From Shinella curvata (lineage in GTDB: Bacteria > Pseudomonadota > Alphaproteobacteria > Rhizobiales > Rhizobiaceae), in assembly GCF_022899935.1 (NCBI RefSeq), contig NZ_JALJCJ010000001.1, positions 62,001 through 126,000 on the forward strand: a stretch of DNA of 64,000 nucleotides, read 5' to 3'. The translations under genes were made by a program, and so were the position numbers. Below the pieces are notes generated by a model, which worked only from the letters and a program-made list of their open reading frames with translations, searched no databases and had not been told where the DNA came from. Every line of letters starts with the position of its first letter. Position 1 is the first letter of the stretch. Positions 55,745 to 64,000 of this stretch are shown here, one piece after another.

Positions 55745-56770
55745 ATGACCTGCTTGAAAGATGAGCATTTGACGATCCCCGCCCTGTCGGCACCGCTGGC
55801 GATCCGAAACCAGACTCTGCGCAACCGCGTGGTCCTAGCGCCGATGTCGGGCGTCACGGACCTGCCGTTCCGCGATCTCGCCTGGCGTTTTGGCGCGGGG
55901 CTGGTCGTGACGGAGATGGTGGCGAGCCGGGAACTGGCGCTGAATGCGCGGGAAAGCTGGTCGCGCATCCGCAATTGCGGCATCGCGCCGCATATGGTGC
56001 AGCTCGCCGGGCGCGAGGCGCACTGGATGGCGGAAGCCGCGAAGATCGCCGAAGGCGAGGGCGCCGATATCATCGACATCAATATGGGCTGCCCCGCCAA
56101 GAAGGTGATCGGCGGTTATTCCGGTTCCGCACTGATGCGCGACCCCGATCATGCGCTCGGGCTGATCGAGGCGACGGTCAATGCCGTGAAGGTGCCGGTC
56201 ACGGTGAAGATGCGGCTCGGCTGGGACCATGATTCGCTGAACGCGCCGCATATCGCATCCCGTGCCGAAGCGGCGGGTGCCGCGATGATCACCGTGCATG
56301 GCCGCACGCGCATGCAGTTCTACGAGGGCAAGGCGGATTGGGACGCCATTCGCGCAGTGCGCGACGTGCTGTCGATCCCGCTTGTCGCCAATGGGGACGT
56401 CGAGACATCCGAAGATGCCGCAGAGATCCTGCGCCGCTCGGGCGCCGATGCCGTGATGGTCGGCCGTTCCGCACAGGGCCGGCCCTGGCATCCGGCGGTT
56501 CTGGCCGACGCCATCGAACATCCCTCGCTGGATGTGGTCGCGTCGACGGCTGTGGAGCACTATCGCATGATGCTCGATTTCTACGGCGTAGAGGGCGGCC
56601 TGCGCCATGCCCGCAAACATGTCGGCTGGTATCTCGGACATTACGCACCGGACATATCAGGCGCGATGAAGGCGGAGATCATGACGGCGCGTGACAGCGA
56701 CTTCGTCGCAAACCGCCTGGAGGCCGCCATTCTGGAGGCGGGTGCCGCAGGGATCGGAGAGGCCGCATGA
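55745..56770 (+). CDS. dusB: tRNA-dihydrouridine synthase B (NifR3-like)
   Basis: 341 residues. The FMN-binding barrel shows [38 protein letters not shown] (catalytic Cys), [27 protein letters not shown] and [14 protein letters not shown]. It reduces uridines in tRNA. In rhizobia it heads the ntr operon and is known as nifR3. Its stop overlaps the ntrB start (ATGA). Confidence 0.97.
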   Translation: MTCLKDEHLTIPALSAPLAIRNQTLRNRVVLAPMSGVTDLPFRDLAWRFGAGLVVTEMVASRELALNARESWSRIRNCGIAPHMVQLAGREAHWMAEAAKIAEGEGADIIDINMGCPAKKVIGGYSGSALMRDPDHALGLIEATVNAVKVPVTVKMRLGWDHDSLNAPHIASRAEAAGAAMITVHGRTRMQFYEGKADWDAIRAVRDVLSIPLVANGDVETSEDAAEILRRSGADAVMVGRSAQGRPWHPAVLADAIEHPSLDVVASTAVEHYRMMLDFYGVEGGLRHARKHVGWYLGHYAPDISGAMKAEIMTARDSDFVANRLEAAILEAGAAGIGEAA

Positions 56771-57917
56771 CGGACAAGGCCCCAGAACAGAATGCCACCA
56801 AGGCGCCGGACCTGGCGCTCGCGGTGCTCAACTCCATTCAAAATCCGGTTATCCTCGTCGATATCGATGGCCATGTCGCCTTCGCCAACTGGGAGGCGGA
56901 ATCCTTCTTCGGTGCGAGCGCCAACCATCTGGCGAAACACAAGGTTTCGAGCCTCATTCCCTTCGGGAGCCCGCTTCTGACGCTGATCGACCAGGTGCGC
57001 GAGCGCAAGGCGCCGGTCAGCGAGTACCGGGTGGACCTGTCCTCGCCGCGTCTCGGCGCGGACAAGCTGGCCGATATCTACGTGGCGCCCGTGACGACCG
57101 GACCGGCGGGCTCCGTCGTGGTCGTCATCCAGGAGCGTTCGATGGCGGACAAGATCGACCGGCAGCTGACGCACCGGGGTGCCGCCCGCTCCGTCACTGG
57201 CCTTGCCTCGATGCTGGCGCATGAGATCAAGAACCCGCTGTCCGGCATTCGCGGTGCGGCCCAGCTTCTGGAAACTTCCGTCATCGACGAGGACCGGGCG
57301 CTGACGCGGCTGATCTGCGACGAGACCGACCGCATCGTCTCGCTGGTCGATCGCATGGAAGTGTTTTCCGACGAGCGTCCGGTCGATCGTGTGCCGCTGA
57401 ACATCCATGCCGTGCTGGACCATGTGAAGGCGGTGGCGAAGGCCGGTTTCGGCCGCAACATCAAGATCACCGAACTCTACGATCCCTCGCTTCCGCCGGT
57501 CTTTGCCAATCGGGACCAGCTGGTTCAGGTCTTTCTCAATCTCATCAAGAACGCCGCGGAAGCGATCGGCGACCGGCCGGAGGGCGAAATCCAGCTGACG
57601 ACGGCCTATCGACCCGGAATCCGGCTTTCCGTTGCGGGTACGCGGGAAAAGATTTCGCTGCCGCTGGAATTCTGCGTGCATGACAACGGCCCCGGCGTGC
57701 CGGCGGACCTGCTGCCGCATCTCTTCGACCCCTTCATCACCACCAAGACCAACGGTTCGGGCCTTGGCCTTGCATTGGTGGCAAAGATCATCGGCGGCCA
57801 TGGCGGCATTGTCGAATGCGACAGCCAGGGTTCGCGAACCACCTTCCGCGTGCTGATGCCGGCCTCCCGCGGCGTCAGTGAAGACGACGGCTTTTCCAAG
57901 ACCAAAGGACATATCTG

Positions 57918-57918
<1 letters not shown>
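56767..57918 (+). CDS. ntrB: Nitrogen regulation sensor kinase NtrB
   Basis: 383 residues, cytoplasmic. The PAS domain (about 20-125) has [19 protein letters not shown]; the H-box is [18 protein letters not shown] with His near 151; the N-box is [11 protein letters not shown]-like ([15 protein letters not shown]), and G-boxes are DNGPGVP and [11 protein letters not shown]. It phosphorylates or dephosphorylates NtrC according to PII (GlnB) status. It is coupled at both ends by overlapping stop and start codons. Confidence 0.97.
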
Positions 57919-59372
<1,454 letters not shown>

Positions 59373-59569
59373 CTTCACGGCAGGGGGCGTTGCATTTTGG
59401 CCACAATCTGTTGCTTGAGGGTAACAGAGGGGTTTGCGGCCGAATAGGTCCGCGTGCCTGATCGTCAAGGATCCGGGTGCGAATGCGGCCGGTCCTCCTG
59501 CGGTTGGCGCCATCCCGAAAACACGAGAAGAACGCCGACACCCTTCTACGGTGCACGGCCGGGGAAGCG

Positions 59570-61852
59570 ATGCGGCAGATGGACCAGGGCATAGACCTGC
59601 TTGCAGGTGACAATGAGGGAAAGGTGTCGGCCGACCGGCGCGCATCCTTCGCCCTGCCGGGTCTCGTGCTGGCCGGTGGCGCGCTTGTGGCCGCGACGCT
59701 GTCGCTGTTCATCCTGCTCGGCCTGACGCCGATCAAGCCGGTCGCCAATGTCGTCATCGCCTCGGCCGCGATCAACGCAATCTTCATCGTTGGCCTGATG
59801 TTCCTGATCGGTCGGGAAATCCTGCGGCTGCTGCGTGCCCGTAGCCGCGGCCGTGCGGCCGCGCGTCTGCATGTGCGCATCGTCGCCCTGTTCTCGATCG
59901 TCGCGATCACGCCGGCCGTGCTAGTCGCCATCTTCGCCTCCATCACGCTCGACGTCGGCCTCGACCGCTGGTTCTCCATCCGCACGCAGTCGATCGTCAG
60001 CTCCTCGCTGAACGTGGCGCAGGCCTATATGTTGGAAAATGCCAGCTATTTGCAGGGCCAGACGGTTTCGATGGCGAACGACCTCGACCGCAACCGGCAG
60101 CTCTATAGCCTCGACCGTACGGGCTTTACCGATCTGATGACCCGGCAGGCGCGCGGGCGCGGCATGCTTGGCGCCTTCCTGCTGCGCGCCGACGGCTCGA
60201 CGATCCTTCAGGCGAACATTCCAACCGAAAACCGGCTGCCGGCCGCGCCGGAGGATGCGCTGCGCGCTTCGGCCGCCGGCCAGCCGACGCTGATCCCGCC
60301 GGGCCAGACAAACCTCGTCGGCGCCATCATCAAGCTGGACAACGTGCCCGACGCCTTCCTCTACACGATCCGTACCGTGGACCCGGAAGTCATGCGTTCC
60401 ATGCGGCTGATGGAGGAGAATACGGCCGAATACCGCGCGCTCGAAGCGGGGCGCACATCGCTGCAGATCGCTTTCGGCGTGCTCTATCTCGGCTTCGCGC
60501 TCATCGTGCTGCTCGCCGCGATCTGGACGGCCATCGCCGTTGCCGACCGGATCGTACGGCCGATCCGCCAGCTGATCGGCGCGGCCGATAGTGTCGCTTC
60601 CGGCAATCTCGACGTGACCGTACCGGTGCGCGCGGTGGATGGCGACGTCGGCAATCTCTCGCGCACCTTCAACAAGATGATCGCTGAAATCCGTACCCAG
60701 CAGGGCGAAATCCTCGACGCGAAGGACGAGATGGATCACCGCCGCCGCTTTATCGAGGCCGTGCTGTCCGGCGTCACGGCGGCCGTCATCGGCGTCGAGG
60801 GCGACGGGCGTATCACGATCGTCAACCTCTCGGCGGAAATCCTGCTCGGGCGCAATGCCGCGGACCTCGTCGGCGAGCCGCTGGTCGGCGTCGCGCCGGA
60901 AATCGCGGCGGTGCTTGCCGAGGGAGCCGCACGCCACCGCAATGAATTCCGCAAGCAGATCAATATCATGCATGGCGGCAAGGAGCGGACGCTGAACGTG
61001 CAGGTCATCCGCGAGGAACAGAAGGACGCCCAGGAATCCTTCGTGGTCAGCGTCGACGACATTACCGATCTCGTCATCGCGCAGCGCTCGACGGCCTGGG
61101 CGGATGTGGCTCGCCGCATCGCCCATGAAATCAAGAACCCGCTGACGCCGATCCAGCTCTCCGCCGAGCGAATTCGCCGGCGCTACGGAAAGCAGATCGA
61201 TCAGGAGGATCGCGCCGTCTTCGACCAGTGTACCGACACGATCGTGCGTCAGGTCGAGGATATCGGCCGCATGGTGGACGAGTTCTCCTCCTTCGCCCGC
61301 ATGCCGAAGCCGACGAAAGAACGTTCCGACCTGCGCAACATCCTCAAGGATGCCGTGTTCTTGCGCGAGATGGGCAACAACCACGTCGCCTTCCTGAAGG
61401 AACTTGGCGATGTGCCACTGACAGGGCTGTTCGACGCGCGCATGCTCGGGCAGGCGTTTGGCAATCTCGTCAAGAACGCGGTCGAGGCAATCGAGGCGCT
61501 GCCGCCGGATGCCGAGCGCACGGAGCGGAAAATCCTCGTGCGCGCCGAAGCCGACGATGCGGGGCGGCGTTTCGTCGTCGATGTCGTCGACAACGGCAAG
61601 GGCCTGCCGACGGAAAATCGCCATCGCATTCTCGAGCCCTATATGACGATGCGCGAGAAGGGCACGGGCCTTGGCCTCGCCATCGTCAAGAAGATCATTG
61701 AAGACCATGGTGGGCAGCTGGAACTGCACGATGCCCCCCACGATTTCGACAACGGCCAGGGGGCGATGATCCGCGTGATCTTGCCCTACGAGGAAACCGC
61801 GGCCGTCGATGCGGACAAGAATAAGAGCAAGGAAATGAGCCATGGCGTCTGA
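59570..61852 (+). CDS. ntrY: Nitrogen/redox sensor kinase NtrY
   Basis: About 760 residues. Three N-terminal membrane segments (near 30-50, 62-82, 105-130) and a fourth near 300-325 flank a periplasmic domain; HAMP follows (RIVRPIRQLIGAADSV), then PAS (ITIVNLSAEILLGRNAADL), the H-box [20 protein letters not shown] with His near 515, and ATPase boxes NLVKNAVEAIE and DNGKGLP. The frame stays open upstream to ATG 59477; ATG 59570 follows GGGGAAG and fits the family better. It pairs with NtrX. Confidence 0.93.
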   Translation: MRQMDQGIDLLAGDNEGKVSADRRASFALPGLVLAGGALVAATLSLFILLGLTPIKPVANVVIASAAINAIFIVGLMFLIGREILRLLRARSRGRAAARLHVRIVALFSIVAITPAVLVAIFASITLDVGLDRWFSIRTQSIVSSSLNVAQAYMLENASYLQGQTVSMANDLDRNRQLYSLDRTGFTDLMTRQARGRGMLGAFLLRADGSTILQANIPTENRLPAAPEDALRASAAGQPTLIPPGQTNLVGAIIKLDNVPDAFLYTIRTVDPEVMRSMRLMEENTAEYRALEAGRTSLQIAFGVLYLGFALIVLLAAIWTAIAVADRIVRPIRQLIGAADSVASGNLDVTVPVRAVDGDVGNLSRTFNKMIAEIRTQQGEILDAKDEMDHRRRFIEAVLSGVTAAVIGVEGDGRITIVNLSAEILLGRNAADLVGEPLVGVAPEIAAVLAEGAARHRNEFRKQINIMHGGKERTLNVQVIREEQKDAQESFVVSVDDITDLVIAQRSTAWADVARRIAHEIKNPLTPIQLSAERIRRRYGKQIDQEDRAVFDQCTDTIVRQVEDIGRMVDEFSSFARMPKPTKERSDLRNILKDAVFLREMGNNHVAFLKELGDVPLTGLFDARMLGQAFGNLVKNAVEAIEALPPDAERTERKILVRAEADDAGRRFVVDVVDNGKGLPTENRHRILEPYMTMREKGTGLGLAIVKKIIEDHGGQLELHDAPHDFDNGQGAMIRVILPYEETAAVDADKNKSKEMSHGV

Positions 61853-63206
61853 TATTCTCGTAGTGGACGACGAAGAGGACATCCGCGAGATCGTCTCCGG
61901 CATCCTGTCTGATGAAGGGCACGAGACGCGCACCGCCTATGACAGCGACAGCGCGCTCGCGGCGATCAGCGATCGTGTGCCGCGCCTCGTCTTCCTCGAC
62001 ATCTGGATGCAGGGCAGCAAGCTCGACGGACTGGCGCTGCTCGACGAGATCAAGAGCCGCCATCCCGATCTGCCGGTCGTGATGATTTCCGGCCACGGCA
62101 ATATCGAGACGGCCGTGTCGGCGATCCGTCGCGGTGCCTATGACTTCATCGAGAAACCGTTCAAGGCGGACCGGCTGATTCTCATTGCCGAACGCGCGCT
62201 GGAGAATTCCAAGCTGCGCCGCGAGGTGACGGAGCTGAAGAAGCGTTCGGGCGATCCGGCCGAGCTGATCGGCACCTCCGTCGCCGTCTCGCAGCTGCGC
62301 CAGAACATCGACAAGGTATCGCCGACCAACAGCCGTATCATGATCCTCGGCCCCTCCGGCTCCGGCAAGGAGCTGGTGGCGCGCATGATCCATCGCAAGT
62401 CGACGCGATCGGGCGGCCCGTTCGTGGTGCTGAACGCTGCGGCGATCACGCCCGAACGCATGGAAATCGCGCTGTTCGGCACCGAGGGCACACCCGGCCA
62501 GCCGCGCCGCACCGGCGCGCTGGAAGAGGCCCATGGCGGCATCCTCTATCTCGACGAGATCGGCGAAATGCCGCGCGAAACGCAGAATAAGATTCTTCGC
62601 GTGCTTGTGGATCAACAGTTCGAGCGCGTCGGCGGCTCCAAGCGGGTGAAGGTGGACGTGCGAATCATCTCGTCGACCGCGTACAATCTCGAAAGCCTGA
62701 TCGCCGAGGGCGGTTTTCGCGAAGACCTCTATCACCGCCTCGCGGTGGTGCCGGTGCGCGTGCCACCGCTTGCCGAGCGGCGCGAGGACATTCCCTTCCT
62801 CGTCGACATGTTCATGCGCCAGGTCAGCGAGCAGGCGGGTATCCGCGCGCGAAAAATCGGTGACGACGCGCTCGCCGTGCTGCAGGCGCATGACTGGCCG
62901 GGCAACATCCGTCAGCTGCGCAACAATATCGAGCGCCTGATGATTCTCGCCCGCAGCGACGGTCCGGATACGCCGATCACCGCGGACATGCTGCCTACGG
63001 AAGTGGGCGACATGCTGCCGAAGATTTCCACGCAGGGCGACCAGCACATCATGACGCTGCCGCTGCGCGAGGCGCGCGAAATGTTCGAGCGCGATTATCT
63101 TATCGCCCAGATCAACCGCTTCGGCGGCAACATTTCCCGCACCGCCGAGTTCGTCGGCATGGAACGCTCCGCGCTTCATCGCAAACTTAAGTCGCTTGGC
63201 GTATAA
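61842..63206 (+). CDS. ntrX: NtrX response regulator
   Basis: 454 residues. The receiver Asp lies near 53 in VFLDIWMQG; the AAA+ domain has GPSGSGKELVARMIH and GGILYLDEIGEMP. The GAFTGA loop needed for sigma-54 contact is missing: that place reads GTEGTPGQPRRTGALEEA. The C-terminal helix-turn-helix is GGNISRTAEFVGMERSALHRK. It overlaps ntrY by 11 bases. In relatives NtrX controls nitrogen, respiration and envelope genes. Confidence 0.96.
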   Translation: MASDILVVDDEEDIREIVSGILSDEGHETRTAYDSDSALAAISDRVPRLVFLDIWMQGSKLDGLALLDEIKSRHPDLPVVMISGHGNIETAVSAIRRGAYDFIEKPFKADRLILIAERALENSKLRREVTELKKRSGDPAELIGTSVAVSQLRQNIDKVSPTNSRIMILGPSGSGKELVARMIHRKSTRSGGPFVVLNAAAITPERMEIALFGTEGTPGQPRRTGALEEAHGGILYLDEIGEMPRETQNKILRVLVDQQFERVGGSKRVKVDVRIISSTAYNLESLIAEGGFREDLYHRLAVVPVRVPPLAERREDIPFLVDMFMRQVSEQAGIRARKIGDDALAVLQAHDWPGNIRQLRNNIERLMILARSDGPDTPITADMLPTEVGDMLPKISTQGDQHIMTLPLREAREMFERDYLIAQINRFGGNISRTAEFVGMERSALHRKLKSLGV

Positions 63207-63235
63207 GGCGCCAGGGGACTGAGGGATTCGCGGAC

Positions 63236-64000
63236 ATGAAGGTCATCATCTGCGGCGCAGGCCGCGTCGGCTACGGTATTGCGGAGCGGCTCTCCGAAGA
63301 GGGCAACGACGTTTCCGTCATCGATACGCAGCCGTCGCTGATATCGGCCATTACCGATACGCTCGATGTCAGCGGTGTCGTCGGTCACGGCGCGCATCCG
63401 GAGGTGCTGGCCAAGGCGGGCGCCGATCAGGCGGACATGCTGATTGCCGTCACGTTGTTCGACGAGATCAACATGGTCGCCTGCCAGGTGGCCCATTCGC
63501 TGTTCAACGTACCGACCAAGATCGCCCGTATCCGCGCGCAGAGCTATCTCGCGCCGGAATATTCCGACCTTTTTTCGCGCGACGACATGCCCATCGACGT
63601 CACCATCTCGCCGGAGGTGGAGGTGGGCAAGATGGTGCTGCGCCGTATTTCCTTCCCCGGCGCGACCGATGTCGTGCGCTTCGCCGATGATCGCATCGTC
63701 ATGGTTGCGATCGAATGCATGGAGGATTGCCCCGTCGTCGAGACGCCGCTGAAGCAGCTCAGCGAGCTTTTTCCGGACCTCAACGCGACCGTCACGGGCA
63801 TCTTTTCCAACGGCAAGCTTACCGTGCCGAATTCCTCCGACCAGCTGCATTCCGGCGACCTCGCCTATGTGGTCTGCGACAAGGGGCATGTGCGGCGCAC
63901 GCTCGCCCTTTTCGGCCATGAGGAGCAGGAGGCCGCGCGCATCGTCATCGCCGGCGGCGGCAATATCGGTTACTTCGTTGCCAAGACCATCGAGGACTAC
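63236..64000 (+). CDS. trkA: Trk potassium uptake regulator TrkA, 5' part (runs off the window)
   Basis: 255 codons are visible, with no stop before base 64000. The first RCK_N domain starts KVIICGAGRVGYGIAERL with VSVIDTQPSL; RCK_C follows near 130-215 (ISPEVEVGKMVLRRI); a second RCK_N begins near 239 (IVIAGGGNIGYFVAK). Full TrkA is about 458 residues. It binds NAD(H) and gates TrkH/G. It follows ntrX by 29 bases, the usual rhizobial order. Confidence 0.96.
   Translation, partial: MKVIICGAGRVGYGIAERLSEEGNDVSVIDTQPSLISAITDTLDVSGVVGHGAHPEVLAKAGADQADMLIAVTLFDEINMVACQVAHSLFNVPTKIARIRAQSYLAPEYSDLFSRDDMPIDVTISPEVEVGKMVLRRISFPGATDVVRFADDRIVMVAIECMEDCPVVETPLKQLSELFPDLNATVTGIFSNGKLTVPNSSDQLHSGDLAYVVCDKGHVRRTLALFGHEEQEAARIVIAGGGNIGYFVAKTIEDY

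Noticed and set aside
59921-61933. A 670-codon minus-strand frame
   Set aside because: It is antisense to ntrY and shows shadow-frame composition.

Overview
The window is chromosomal DNA from an alphaproteobacterium of the Rhizobiaceae (Rhizobium, Agrobacterium, Shinella or a close relative; the genus cannot be fixed by eye). The evidence is high GC content, the dusB-ntrB-ntrC-ntrY-ntrX-trkA order, a lipoyl domain on pyruvate dehydrogenase E1-beta, fused secDF and ispDF genes, CtrA-type boxes, DUF1127 genes and anti-Shine-Dalgarno small RNAs. Almost everything is core genome. I see no insertion sequence, prophage, integron or CRISPR array.

Layout. 0-3 kb: 3' end of pcm, an uncharacterised gene behind a perfect CtrA-type box, and a LysM/LytM lipoprotein of the NlpD/DipM type. 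3-5.4 kb: a GlxA-type regulator divergent from a rhodanese-GNAT-NIPSNAP set. 5.5-12.7 kb: DUF815 ATPase, yajC-secDF-Mth938-phytoene-synthase-like run, a small membrane protein and trmFO. 12.8-14.2 kb (minus strand): two 47-aa DUF1127 genes and two tandem anti-SD small RNA genes. 14.5-18.2 kb: DUF2157 and GDYXXLXY membrane proteins, tRNA-Leu(UAG), tig. 18.2-19.4 kb: a gene-free stretch with a long hairpin, degenerate tandem repeats and a REP-like palindrome.

19.4-28.9 kb: a small CitE-like protein, a DUF2336 protein, parE, an alpha/beta hydrolase, a caspase-like/Sel1 protein with a secreted partner, tpiA and secG. 29-41.7 kb: pyrG, a MATE pump, an MFS pump with its divergent TetR regulator and three operator copies, a GT21-like glycosyltransferase, an isochorismatase-type hydrolase with a second GlxA-type regulator, a Ser/Thr kinase-Usp fusion overlapping a metallophosphoesterase, an FAD oxidoreductase and a VOC protein. 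41.7-54.4 kb: kdsA, eno, ftsB, pdhABC, an SGNH hydrolase, lpdA, lipA, a P-loop kinase, a COQ10/RatA protein, a secreted protein and cinA. 54.4-64 kb: ispDF (opposite strand), dusB, ntrBC, ntrYX and the 5' end of trkA.

How the genes fit together. The 42-52 kb block joins lower glycolysis (eno) to acetyl-CoA production: E1-alpha, E1-beta, E2 and E3, with LipA making the lipoyl cofactor. The 56-64 kb block is nitrogen and redox two-component control plus potassium uptake. The most distinctive parts are the DUF1127/anti-SD RNA cluster, the caspase-like operon, the kinase-Usp/phosphoesterase pair and the structured gene-free stretch at 18.2-19.4 kb.
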